DNA from: Erodium maritimum
Taxonomy: Eukaryota > Streptophyta > Magnoliopsida > Geraniales > Geraniaceae
Length of the DNA stretch: 64,000 nt
Assembly: GCA_963921825.1 (NCBI GenBank)
Contig: OY997589.1
Coordinates: 44,154,638 to 44,218,637 of the forward strand
Direction: 5' to 3'
In this document: positions 10,782 to 22,594 of the stretch, one piece after another
Position numbering within the stretch: the stretch's first letter is position 1
Layout of the letters: every line of letters starts with the position of its first letter
Translations under genes and position numbers: made by a program
Notes under the pieces: generated by a model
The model's input: the letters and a program-made list of their open reading frames with translations, nothing else
What the model was told of the DNA's origin: nothing
Databases searched by the model: none

Positions 10782-12058
10782 TCAACGCCTACGACGCAAG
10801 AAGGCCTTGAACTTGGGTGTGAAAACAAACTCCTCATCCCACTCTCTGAAATATTCCTTCAATTTCTTCTCCTGAGCAGGTCATGCAGTATTCAGCTCAA
10901 ATGTCATTAATTTGTAAAGAAATCTCCGCCTAAGCAACGACAACTGTTCAGGCTGAAACACAAAGGAGTGTCGAGTTTAGTATAAAATGGTCATCTACCA
11001 TAAACGTAAAAGCAGATGCATGACATGTAAAATATTACAAAACTTACATAATCCTTCTCTAGTTTATCAGCCCATCTCCCATTCCCAAGATAAGACTTCA
11101 AATGCCACATAGCATAAATGGCGCAATCAACTTTGTTGTGAGTTGAAGCCCAATATAATGGTACACGGAGTAATGAACAATCCAATATTATATTTGACAT
11201 TCGTGGGTCGGTGTCATGTATGATATTGGCAATCTTATCTCGATGTCTCATTAAGAATGCATTAACACATCATACCACATAATACAATATATTGGACATA
11301 TACGATGGAAAATGTGAAAAAAAAGGTATCGTTACCATAACGGTCGACATCCAGTTCATCGGATAGGAAATTGTCAAACAGCTCAACTGAATACTTCTTC
11401 AGATCAATGCACATGACCGTGTAATGATGACTTTTAAGGACCACCATAAAAACCTATGCATTGAAATTCATCAAACACATGTATGGTGGTAAAAATAACC
11501 AGTTATGAACTTGTAAACTCAAAATAATATTCAAAACTAGCATACTTACAAGGTCTACAGATTTCAATGACACATTTAATTCCTGTAATTCCGTATGGAA
11601 CTGTTCTGCGAATCCATTATCGTTCCCGTACTCTGCATACAAACCTACGAAAATAATACAAATATGGCGACAAAATGTAAAATCAGTCAATCAAATAATG
11701 AATTCCTGCAAGTCGATTTTATCTTACACAAGCTGCTGAGGACAGAAACAACCGACAAGGTGATGTGCTGCTCCGCAACTGTTCAAGATGGTTTAAATAA
11801 TTTACCCATGAATATACAACGTGGTTCATCACCCACTTACCATCCATCAAAATCTGCATCCCTTCCCTTGTTGTCTTAAATGGTGAACATTTGTATACAA
11901 ATTCCTTGGAAAACCAAAAATTGTAAAATGTAAATAATATGTAACAAAAATCAATAATAAATGTAATTTGAGAGACAATTAGATGTAAGTAAGCTTAACT
12001 CACATTTTACGACCAACGACCGAAAACATCCACTCGGTTAGCTTCTGCTCATCGTCAT
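10782..12058 (-). pseudogene. Ulp1-like (C48) cysteine peptidase gene of MULE-1, 5' truncated
   Basis: Minus-strand exons, in order: DDEQKLTEWMF (cut at 12058 by element A); MDGKWVMNHVVYSWVNYLNH around 11830; QELNVSLKSVDL around 11570; a catalytic exon at about 11510-11335 with SHHYTVMCIDLKK (His) and VELFDNF (Asp); an exon at about 11245-11050 with NKVDCAIYAMWHLKSYLG (Cys); and a last exon ending FKAFLRRRR at the TGA 10782-10784. Exon boundaries have GT/AG signals. The His-Asp-Cys triad is present, so this fragment may have been catalytic once; the last exon contains a stop after FELNTA. Ulp1 enzymes cut SUMO from proteins; the role in MULEs is unknown. The N-terminal PMD-like half seen in MULE-2 is missing. 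Confidence 0.75.
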
Positions 12059-12966
12059 TGTAAGAACCACTCCCGGTCAACGCCAGTCAAATCGGCGAAA
12101 AACAGGAAAATTTAAAATTTTGGGACATGCACTTAAATGAACCTAAATTTGACCCCGAGGGTCATACCGGACTTAAGTTGACCCCGATATCGATCAAAGT
12201 GAGTTCTGGGGGACTCAGGGCAACTTTCTGACCAATTTGGGAAAAGGTTGACTTTTTGCTGGAAAAGTCAACCGAGTGACGTTTTGGTCCGTTCGAGGCC
12301 CGTTTTGGATCCAAAAAGCTTAGCCGTTGTAACAACGGTCTTAGTTGAGCCGTTTCCTTGTAGCCCGTGAAGTTTCGTAATTTCTTGGAAAATGGGCCCG
12401 TTCGGGGCCCGAGACGGCCGAATTTCGCGAATCTGACTGAAGAATATCTAAAAGATATTTTCCAAAAAGGGTGGGGCCCACTTGCCACTTGTCACACAAG
12501 TGGTGGAGTTCGGTAATATTGAATAAAACAAAAGTAAGACCCATAAGGGGGGTTCGGCCATCATTCAAAAAAAGAGAAAAAAAAAGAGAAAAGAAGAGAG
12601 AGAAAGAAGAGAGAAGGAGGAGAGAAGAGAAAGGAAAAAGAAGAAGAAAGTGTTAGGGTTTAGGGTTTTCCCGACGATCCAACCGACGGATCGTCTCAAC
12701 GATTGAAGAATCGAGCTCTCGTCATCATTCCCTACGGTGAGAACCTATTCGATTTTCGTTTTGATATGTTTAAAAGTTAGGGTTTGGGTTGAAACGAGTA
12801 GAGTATGGATGAGTTGAGGTGTGGGGTTCGTTGGAGGCGTTTTGGAGCGAAAAATGATCGGTTTCCAGTGACCGGAGGCTCGGGGGAGCTCCGGCCACCG
12901 TGGGTGGTGGCTGGCTCGCTAGGACCGGCCACCATGGTGGTGAACCGGTCCAAAACCGGTCCAGCC
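12059..12966 (+). repeat. Element A 5' LTR, piece 1
   Basis: Starts TGTAAGAACC. It aligns with the 3' LTR at 37168-38077, with a few mismatches in the first 80 bases. It ends at the copia X insertion site, whose duplicated target CAGCC occupies 12962-12966. Confidence 0.92.
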
Positions 12967-14654
12967 TGTTAGTCTTAGTGCCCATAGTTCAATCCTAAAT
13001 GTCCAAATGTATATATCATCGTTAGCAATAAAATTAAAGCGGCTATATATTACTTATGTGTTGGAGTAATATATCGATGTGTGCTCTAATCTATGCCCAC
13101 CATGCGAATAGAACCATAGATCGAGATAGATCACACTCGATGGGTCCCTAGTCAACAAAGCTTCACTAGAAGCGACTAGTATGAAAGATGGCTCTTTATG
13201 GCTTACGTTCTGTTAGTCATTGGAATGGGATTCCGGAGTCTGATCATAGATATCATGTGGGACATGATATTGGACGACCCGCCCTGAATATGTTCCATAG
13301 ATTAAGTCATGAACATATTCAGTGTTGTAGCTTGTCATGTATCCTTAGACCAAGGAGTCTTTGTGATCGCTATGTAGTCAACAACTGAGTTTGACCTGAG
13401 CCTAACATTGTCCGTAACAGGGCTTCCATAACGGCCAGGATTGGCTTGGGGACGGGCTACATGAGTGACACGAAAGACGGCTAAGGGATTTATCCCTCAT
13501 ACTAAGGTATGGGACAGATATCGGTTCTCGGCCACTTGATCGAGAGTGACTGGAAGAATAGCATGGCCATGCACATGATACTGGGTATCATATCTTCAGT
13601 CATCTCACATATCAAGGAACGGTGATTGAGAATAATAAGGATGACGGCTCTATGCCTTATCTCAATCAGGATATCGGAGGTAAAAGGATAATGACAGGGA
13701 CGACGGAAAGGTGAGAATCGACAGGGTCGATTCGTTATGTAATGTCGGGCAATACTAAAGTCTCGTTAGTTGCCACTTAAATAGGATCAAGTAAAATGGG
13801 ATTTTACGTTGATCTATTGACATGCATAAACCTAAGGGTCACACCGGAGGATGAAACTCATTGACACATTTATGGAGAATGGCCAAAAGGGAGTTGTCTC
13901 GAGACATGACCAAAACTGGGTTTTGGGTCATGTGCCCGTAAGTGAATAGGACTTTACGGATCGAGACAAGGCTTGGAGTCTTGGGATTGATCGCGTCGGA
14001 TAATGTTGGACATTTCCGGTATGGAAGGCTTGGAGGCGATGAGCGAATCACGGGACCTCGTTGGAAATGGCCACGGGCCATGTTCCAAGAGGCCCATGAA
14101 AGGCCCATGCAACCAAGGCCCATGGAACTAATTAATCAAGTCTTGATTAATTAGTACTAAGTAAGCAAGACAAGGATTAAGGTGTTGGTGATTCACCACC
14201 TAACCCAATCTTGTCTTGCCATACTTTGTCCTATTTACACCTTACTTGACACCATACTTGTCCCATGCCTTTAGTTGGACAAGTATGGGTTTTGTTATGT
14301 TTAAGTCATCTTTTTTCAACATAACAAACACAAGACAAGAATAGGAAACACAACTTCTCTCTCCCTTCCCTTGCAATTTCGGGTTTGGCTAGTTTCCACC
14401 TCCATTTTTGTGTTCTTGAGTCCTCAAAGAGAAGAACTACGTGGCTTTGATTCCCATGTGGATACGTAGGCGTCTTGGAGACTCAAGCCAATCATTCGTT
14501 ACCCGGTGTTCTTGTTTTGGTAAGAACTAGTGCTGAATTTTTCTCTTGTGAATCCATTCTTTGTTAGTTGTTTCATGGTTTTAATCGTCTCTTGGTTTTC
14601 CTTGATTTTTCGCTGCGAGTTGGTTCATCTCCAACCCTACCTCGAGACCCAACA
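12967..14654 (+). repeat. Copia X 5' LTR
   Basis: 1688 bp, TG...CA ends. Four differences from the 3' LTR in the first ~235 bases, by eye. The primer site follows at 14656. Confidence 0.95.
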
Positions 14655-14655
14655 G

Positions 14656-14667
14656 TGGTATCAGAGC
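14656..14667 (+). other. Copia X primer-binding site
   Basis: TGGTATCAGAGC, an exact match to the plant initiator tRNA-Met primer site, one base after the LTR end. Confidence 0.92.
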
Positions 14668-16210
14668 CGTGCTACCTTCGGGATTCACAAGACGGTGTTC
14701 AAAGTTTCGGTTTTGCTTGAAAGTTTCGTTTTTGGCATGTTATTTTGCTAAATTGTTTGATAACATGTTTTAAATTATTGTTTATGGATTTAATGCATGT
14801 AAAATGAATTTTTGAAAATTATTTCAAATCTGGAAATTTTGAAGAAAATTTGATTTTTCGGGTCTCGGGAGCGGGACTCTCGGGGAGCCGAAACCGGGAC
14901 CGAACGGGGCTCCGTTGGACGGAGCTAGGCCAAGCATGACCATTGGATGGTTGATATGCCAAGGCTAAACCTTTTTGTTAGTTATGACGAGTTTGGAACC
15001 GTCATGACGAACTCGAAGATCAAATGTTCAAAAGTTTCATTTTTGAACGGTTTCGATAAACCGAGCATCAAAAAAATTCGAAACTTGGCTATTAATTAAA
15101 ACCGGAAAATCACATGATGTTTGATAACATGCTTGTTTGATAACACGATGTGTGATGTGATGTTGGCATGGTGTACATAATAGCCCCGAGCTCGATTTAA
15201 TTATTTATCGCTTTTCACGGCCTGCGAGCCGTTAGAGTTAGCGTGTAATTATTCTTTCAAGGTGTGCTCCTCGAACCACTTGTTTGTAATATTTATTTAT
15301 TCCCGACCTGGGAGTCGTGTATTAAATTGTAATATTTTACTCAAGACGAAGAAAGGGCGAAAAGGTCATTTGGTGGCTTTTCGGGTGTTGGCATCGGCTT
15401 GGAGTCGGTGGAGCTCAAGAAGCTAGTGGGAGTTAGTTTAGGGGGCTATTATGTGCACATTTATCGCTTTATGCTTGGTTTAGTTTATGCATGATTAATT
15501 CTATGAGTTTTAGAATTGCATGCTTAACTTTATTTACCGAGCATATCACCTCACATGCAAAGATAAAATTGGAATTTTAATCCTTGTGTGTGAACCCTTA
15601 GAACCGTCATTGCATTGGATGTAGTTGACGGGTCCAAAGGAAGAATTACATTGGATGTAATTTGAGGCATCATTGCATTTGGAATGTAGTTGATGTGCTC
15701 ATCGCATCTAGGATGTGCCAAAGTTTTGAACACAACTGGACAAGTAAAAGCGGGTCATGTCCGATACCTCCCAATCATCAACACCTTACTACCTCCCCGT
15801 CCTATGGTTGTCGTGCGCATTAGCGGAGCATCCATGGGGAAGTGGGGTAGTAGGTTTGGACGACATATGTGGGTGTCGTGCGCATTAGCGGAGCACCTAC
15901 ATAGTGACGAGCCATAGTTGAAAATTGGTGGACCCGACTACGATTCTCGGCCTGAGGTTGAGCTAGGGTAACAGATAGGGTAAGTCGTGTACATAAGTAC
16001 ATACCCTAGCCAAGAGTCACATTGGATGTGATTGGATGGAGTCCTACCTACATAGCTCGATTAAGTGGTGAGCATTAGTTCAGCTTAATCGAGTGAATCA
16101 AGGATCTTGGTTTCAGATTCTAAAGGTTTAGAATTGATTGTTGGTGTTTAAGCTTGATCTTCATAAAATTTATTCAGTTTACTGATTGAATTTTATCTGT
16201 TGTAGATCAA
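14668..16210 (+). other. Copia X untranslated leader
   Basis: A ~1.5-kb leader between the primer site and the gag ATG, matching 19473-20998 in copia Y. No convincing gene. It contains a short duplicated phrase, gtgtcgtgcgcattagcggagc (in part near 15810 and 15873). Confidence 0.75.
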
Positions 16211-16444
16211 ATGGCAAATTCAGCGAACATTAATAGTTTGTCATTAAAAACCATTCTTGACAGGGTCAAGCTAAATGGGACAAACTATTTGGACTGGTAC
16301 AGAATTTTGAGGATAGTCCTCAAGTCTGAACGCAAAGAATATGTCCTTGACAAGGCTGTCTCTAAGACCATATCAGAGTTACATGAAGTGTCATCAACTG
16401 CTGAGAAGAATATCTCAGGGATCTGGGATCCAAGGATATTCTGA
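16211..16444 (+). pseudogene. Copia X gag N-terminus (truncated)
   Basis: A 77-codon frame starting MANSANINSLSLKTILDRVK with LNGTNYLDWYRILRIVLKSE, the usual start of plant copia Gag, then a TGA after GIWDPRIF. Family Gag proteins run some 200 residues further before the zinc knuckle, but here the knuckle follows within about 80 bp in another frame, so most of the capsid is deleted. The same junction and stop occur in copia Y. Confidence 0.85.
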
Positions 16445-16499
16445 TGGTCAACAAGGGAATTGGAAGTGGCAAGGGCTGGGCCCATGCGCACTTGGCAGG

Positions 16500-17771
16500 A
16501 AAGATGAGACACCTGAGAATGTCTGCTTCTACTGCCAACAGCCTGGTCATTGGAACCGGGATTACAGGAAGTTCACGGCTGATCTGAAGAAGGGCAGTGG
16601 GACTGCGCCTTCATCAAATAGCCTGGATGATCTGAAGAAGGGCAGTAGGACTGCGCCTTCATCAGGAAACCTGGATGATCTAAGGAAGGGCAGTGGGATC
16701 GTGCCTTCATTCGGTATTAACTCTATAGAGCTACATCTCTCTACTTCCAAAGATTCATGGGTATTAGATACCATGACTGAATCTCACACATGCACTAATA
16801 TATGGTGGCTGAAAGTAGGAGAGATTTGGAAAGCACGAAATGGACCTCAGAGTTGTGGCAACTGCTGTAGGATCCATGAGTCTTGCTTTGCCAAGAGGCC
16901 TTATCTTAGTATTGTATAATGTATATTGCATACCTACTTTTAGTAGGAATATTATATCTGTATCCGTGTTTGACAAGGAAGGATATAATGTTAATATTGG
17001 AAATGGAGTTTTCAATGTTCTATGCAATGATATGTTTTATACCAGTACTGACATGGTTGGAGGATTGTACATATTAGATATGGGTAACAATGCCTCAAGT
17101 TCTATATATTCCGTTAATACCAAGAGGTCTAAATCCAACGATTTAAACCTAACTCTGTTATGGTACTGTCATTTGGGTCACATAAACAAGAAGCGCCTAT
17201 CAGCACTTCAGAAGTGCGGGCTTTCAGGTTCATTTGAATTCCATTCGATCGATAGGTGCAAGGTTTGTTTGATGGGCAAAATGACTAAAGTGCCCTTTAT
17301 CGATCGCGATGAAAGGGCGGGTGAATTATTGGGGCTGATACACTCGAATGTGTGTAGACCAATAAGTTCACTTTCCAGGAGGGGTTTTAGCTACTTTATC
17401 ACATTTACTGATGATTACAGTAAATATGGTTATGTCTATTCGCTGAGACATAAGTCTGAAGCTTTTGATAAATTCAAAGAGTTTAAGACTATAGTAGAAA
17501 ACCAGCTCGACAAAGGTATTAAGGCACTTCGATTGGATCGAGGTGGAAAATACTTGACCACAGAGTTATTAGATCATCTAAAAGAGAATGGGATCCTTTT
17601 GGAATGGACTCCTCCTAGGTCACTGTAGTTGAAAGGTGTAGCCAAACGGAGAAATCGGACATTGTTAGACAATGGTCTGTTCCATGATTAGTTGGACTGA
17701 TCTCCCAATCTCTTTTAGGGGTTTTGCTCTAGAGACGACCGCATTCATAGTGAATCGGGCTTCGACGAATG
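16500..17771 (+). pseudogene. Copia X zinc knuckle, protease and integrase remnant
   Basis: A knuckle CFYCQQPGHWNRDY (fourth ligand Cys replaced by Tyr) is followed by three 16-residue repeats (DLKKGSGTAPSSNSLD-like, 16581-16724). The protease segment reads SWVLDTMTESHTC, with the DTG active site altered to DTM. After a frameshift near 16840 the integrase follows, with LGHINKKRLSALQKCG and RCKVCLMGKMTK (His/Cys domain), LIHSNVCRP (first catalytic Asp replaced by Asn), FTDDYSKYGYV (second Asp kept) and, past the stop near 17626, KGVAKRRNRTLLD (catalytic Glu replaced by Lys). The segment ends at the copia Y insertion; 17767-17771 is the target GAATG. Confidence 0.88.
16581..16724 (+). repeat. 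48-bp in-frame triplication between knuckle and protease
   Basis: Three 48-bp units start at 16581, 16629 and 16677, each encoding a D-L-K/R-K-G-S...-P-S motif. Other plant copia proteins usually have one such Lys-rich linker here. The matching array in copia Y (near 21370-21512) shows that the triplication pre-dates both insertions. Confidence 0.85.
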
Positions 17772-19459
17772 TGTTAGTCTTAGTGCCCGTAGTTCAATCC
17801 TAAATGTCCAAATGTATATATCATCGTTAGCAAAAAAATTAAAGCGGCTTTATATTACTTATGTGTTGGAGTAATATATCGATGTGTGCTCTGATCTATG
17901 CCCACCATGCGAATAGAACCATAGATCGAGATAGATCACACTCGATGGGTCCCTAGTCAACAAAGCTTCACTAGAAGCGACTAGTATGAAAGATGACTCT
18001 TTATGGCTTACGTTCTGTTAGTCATTGGAATGGGATTCCGGAGTCTGATCATAGATATCATGTGGGACATGATATTGGACGACCCGCCCTGAATATGTGC
18101 CATAGATTAAGTCATGAACATATTTAGTGTTGTAGCTTGTTATGTATCCTTAGACCAAGGAGTCTTTGTGATCGCTATGTAGTCAACAACTGAGTTTGAC
18201 CTGAGCCTAACGTTGTCCGTAACAGGGATTCCATAACGGCCAGGATTGGCTTGGGGACGGGCTACATGAGTGACACGAAAGACGGCTAAGGGATTTATCC
18301 CTCGTACTAAGGTATGGGAAAGATATCGGTTCTCGGCCGCTAGATCGAGAGTGACTGGAAGAATAGCATGGCCATGCACATGATACTGGGTATCATATCT
18401 TCAGTCATCTCACATATCAAGGAACGGTGATTGAGAATAATAAGGATGACGGCTCTATGCCTTATCTCAATCAGGATATCGGAGATAAAAGGATAATGAC
18501 AGGGACGACGGAAAGGTTAGAATCGACAGGGTCGATTCGTTATGTAGTGTCAGGCAATACTAAAGTCTAGTTAGTTGCCACTTAAATAGGATCAAGTAAA
18601 ATGGGATTTTACGTTGATCTATTGACATGCATAAACCTAAGGGTCACACCGGAGGATGAAACTCATTGACACATTTATGGAGAATGGCCAAAAGGGAGTT
18701 GTCTCGGGACATGACCAAAACTGGGTTTTGGGTCATGTGCCCGTAAGTGAAAAGGACTTTACGGATCGAGACAAGGCTTGGAGTCTTGGGATTGATCGCG
18801 TCGGATAATGTTGGACATTTCCGGTATGGAAGGCATGGAGGTGATGAGCGAATCACGGGACCTCGTTGGAAATGGCCACGGGCCATGTTCCAAGAGGCCC
18901 ATGAAAGGCCCATGCAACCAAGGCCCATGGAACTAATTAATCAAGTCTTGATTAATTAGTACTAAGTAAGCAAGACAAGGATTAAGGTGTTGGTGATTCA
19001 CCACCTAACCCAATCTTGTCTTGCCATACTTTGTTCTATTTACACCTTACTTGACACCATACTTGTCCCATGCCTTTAGTTGGACAAGTATGGGTTTTGT
19101 TATGTTTAAGTCATCTTTTTTCAACATAACAAAGACAAGACAAGAATAGGAAACACATTTTCTCTCCCTCTTCCATGGCCATTTCGGGTTTGGCTAGTTT
19201 CCTCCTCCATTTTTGTGTTCTTGAGTCCTCAAAGAGAAGAACTACGTGGCTTTGATTCCCATGTGGATACGTAGGCGTCTTGGAGACTCAAGCCAATCAT
19301 TCGTTAACCGGTGTTCTTGTTTTGGTAAGAGATAGTGCTGAATTTTTCTCTTGTGAATCCATTCTTTGTTAGTTGTTTCATGGTTTTAATCGTCTCTTGG
19401 TTTTTATTGATTTTCCGCTGCGAGTTGGTTCATCTCCAACCCTACCTCGAGACCCAACA
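17772..19459 (+). repeat. Copia Y 5' LTR
   Basis: 1688 bp. It ends ACCCAACA and is followed by the primer site TGGTATCAGAGC at 19461-19472. Confidence 0.95.
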
Positions 19460-20998
19460 GTGGTATCAGAGCCGTGCTACCTTCGGGATTCACAAGACGG
19501 TGTTCAAAGTTTCGGTTTTTGGCATGTTGTTTTGCTAAATTGTTTGATAACATGTTTTAAATTCTTGTTCATGGATTTAATGCATGTAAAATGAATTTTT
19601 GAAAATTATTTCAAATCTGGAAATGTTGAAATTTTTTTTGATTTTTCGGGTCTCGGGAGCGGGACTCTCGGAGAGCCGAAACCGGGACCGAACGGGGCTC
19701 CGTTGGACGGAGCTAGGCCAAGCATGACCATTGGATGGTTGATATGCCAAGGCTAAACCGTTTTGTTAGTTATGACGAGTTTGGAACCGTCATGACGAAC
19801 TCAAAGATCAAATGTTCAAAAGTTTCATTTTTGAACGGTTTCGATAAACCGAGCATCAAAAAATTTCGAAACTTGGCTATTAATTAAAACCGGAAAATCA
19901 CATGATGTTTGATAACATGCTTGTTTGATAACACGATGTGTGATGTGATGTTGGCATGGTGTACATAATAGCCCCGAGCTCGATTTAATTATGTATCGTT
20001 TTTCACGGCCTGCGAGCCGTTAGAGTTAGCGTGTAATTATTATTTCAAGGTGTGCTCCTCGAACCACTTGTTTGTAATATTTATTTATTCCCGACCTGCG
20101 AGTCGTGTATTAAATTGTAATGTTTTACTCAAGACGAAGAAAGGGTGAAAAGGTCATTTGGTGGCGTTTCGGGTGTTGGCATCGGCTTGGAGTCGGTGGA
20201 GCTCAAGAAGCTAGTGGGAGTTAGTTTAGGGGGCTATTATGTGCACATTTATCGCTTTATGCTTGGTTTAGTTTATGCATGATTAATTCTATGTGTTTTA
20301 GAATTGCATGCTTAACTTTATTTACCGAGCATATCACCTCACATGCAAAGATAAAATTGGAATTTTAATCCTTGTGTGTGAACCCTTAGAACCGTCATTG
20401 CATTGGATGTAGTTGACGGGTTCAAAGGAAGAATTACATTGGATGTAATTTGAGGCATCATTGCATTTGGAATGTAGTTGATGTGCTCATCGCATCTAGG
20501 ATGTGCCAAAGTTTTGAACACAACTGGACAAGTAAAAGCGGGTCATGTCCGATACCTCCCAATCATCAACACCTTACTACCTCCCCGTCCTATGGGTGTC
20601 GTGCGCATTAGCGGAGCATCCATGGGGAAGCGGGGTAGTAGGTTTGGACGACATATGTGGGTGTCGTGCGCATTAGCGGAGCACCTACATGGTGACGAGC
20701 CATAGTTGAAAATTGGTGGACCCGACTACCATTCTTAGCCTGAGGTTGAGCTAGGGTAACAGATAGGGTAAGTCGTGTACATAAGTACATACCCTAGCCA
20801 GGAGTCACATTGGATGTGATTGGATGGAGTCCTACCTACATAGCTCGATTAAGTGGTGAGCATTAGTTCAGCTTAATCGAGTGAATCAAGGATCTTGGTT
20901 TCAGATTCTAAAGGTTTAGAATCGATTGTTGGTGTTTAAGCTTGATCTTCATAAAATTTATTCAGTTTACTGATTGAATTTTATCTGTTGTAGATCAA
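19460..20998 (+). other. Copia Y primer site and leader
   Basis: The primer site at 19461 is followed by a ~1.5-kb non-coding leader, colinear with the X leader apart from small indels (for example, 18 bases are missing near 19520). Confidence 0.8.
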
Positions 20999-21232
20999 AT
21001 GGAAAATTCAGCGAACATTAATAGTTTGTCATTAAAAACCATGCTTGACAGGGTCAAGCTAAATGGGACAAACTATTTGGACTGGTACAGAATTTTGAGG
21101 ATAGTCCTCAAGTCTGAACGCAAAGAATATGTCCTTGACAAGGCTGTCTCTAAGACCATATCAGAGTTACATGAAGTGTCATTAATTGTTGAGAAGAATA
21201 TATCAGGGATCTGGGATCCAAGGATATTCTGA
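20999..21232 (+). pseudogene. Copia Y gag N-terminus (truncated)
   Basis: 77 codons starting MENSANINSLSLKTMLDRVK and ending GIWDPRIF at the same stop as in copia X. The shared truncation shows that the defect was inherited by both copies. Confidence 0.85.
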
Positions 21233-21288
21233 TCGTCAACAAGGGAATTGGAAGTGGCAAGGGCGGGGCCCATGCGCACTTGGCAGGA

Positions 21289-22560
21289 AAGATGAGACAC
21301 ATGAGAATGTCTGCTTCTACTGCCAATAGCCTGGTCATTGGAACCGGGATTACAGGAAGTTCACGGTTGATCTGAAGAAGGGCAGTGGGACTGCGCCTTC
21401 ATCAAATAGCGTGGATGATCTGAAGAAGGGCAGTAGGACTGCGCCTTCATCAGGAAACCTGGATGATCTAAGGAAGGGCGGTGGGACCTTGCCTTCATCC
21501 GGTATTAACTCTATAGAGCTACATCTCTCTACTTCCAAAGATTCATGGGTATTAGATACCAGGACTGAATCTCACACATGCACTTATATATGGTGGCTGA
21601 AAGTAGGAGAGGTTTGGAAAGCACGAAGTGGAACTCAGAGTTGTGGCAACTGCTGTAGGATCCATGAGTCTTGCTTTGCCAAGAGGCCTTGTCTTAGTAC
21701 TGTATAATGTATATTGCATACCTACTTTTAGTAGGAATATTATATCTGTATCCGTGTTTGACAAGGAAGGATATAATGTTAATATTGGAAATGGAGTTTT
21801 CAATGTTCTATGCAATGATATGTTTTATACCAGTACTGACTTGGTTGGAGGATTGTACATATTAGATATGGGTAACAATGCCTCAAGTTCTATATATTCC
21901 GTTAATACCAAGAGGTCTAAATCCAACGATTTAAACCTAACTCTGTTAAGGCACTGTCATTTAGGTCACATAAACAAAAAGCACCTATCAGCATTTCAGA
22001 AGTGCGGACTTTCAGCTTCATTCGAATTCCATTCGATCGATAGGTGCAAGGTTTGTTTGATGGGCAAAATGACTAAAGTGACCTTTTATCGATCGCGATG
22101 AAAGAGCGGGTGAATTATTGGGGCTGATACACTCGAATGTGTGTAGACCAATAAGTTCACTTGCCAGGAGGGGTTTTAACTACTTTATCACATTTACTGA
22201 TGATTACAGTAAATATGGTTATGTCTATTCGCTGAGACATAAGTCTGAAGCTTTTGATAAATTCAAAGAGTTTAAGACTAAAGTAGAAAACCAGCTCGAC
22301 AAAGGTATTAAGGCACTTCGATTGGATCGAGGTGGAAAATACTTGACCACAGAGTTATTAGATCATCTAAAAGAGAATGGGATCCTTTTGGAATGGACTC
22401 CTCCTGGGACACTGTAGATGAAAGGTGTAGCCAAACGGAGAAATCGGACATTGTTAGACAATGGTCCGTTCCATTATTAGTTGGACTGATCTCCCAATCT
22501 CTTTCTGGGATTATGCTCTAGAGACGACCGCATTCATAGTGAATCGGGCTTCGACGAAGG
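21289..22560 (+). pseudogene. Copia Y zinc knuckle, protease and integrase remnant
   Basis: The knuckle has an internal TAG (CFYCQ*PGHW) and the same Cys-to-Tyr change as X. The protease reads VLDTRTESHTC (DTG lost). Integrase is in two frames, 21628-22101 and 22118-22417, because of one extra T near 22085. The catalytic changes match X: HSNVC for the first Asp, FTDDYSKYG kept, GVAKRRNRT for the Glu. Several stops follow around 22418-22590. Confidence 0.88.
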
Positions 22561-22594
22561 GTGTGGAAGGGACACCATTTTAAAATGATATGGG

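Larger units (their letters stand above)
4060..12058 (+). mobile_element. MULE-1: Mutator-like element with FAR1-type transposase and Ulp1 peptidase gene
   Basis: The transposase gene (+, 5005-10131) and a Ulp1-like peptidase gene (-, 12058-10782) converge tail to tail with about 650 bp of AT-rich sequence between them. This pairing is known from plant MULEs that carry ULP1-like genes (Kaonashi-type elements). MULE-2 at 40.4-58.98 kb has the same pair in the same convergent layout, which supports treating them as one element. The left end is not defined: no terminal inverted repeat was identified, and 4060 is only where the copia relic stops. The right end is lost, because gypsy element A enters inside a Ulp1 exon at 12059. 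All coding parts are broken. Confidence 0.7.

Noticed and set aside
13839-14123. 94-codon minus-strand frame repeated four times (also near 18644, 25393 and 29053)
   Set aside because: It is repeated only because it lies in the four copies of the copia LTR; antisense to the element, with no domain.
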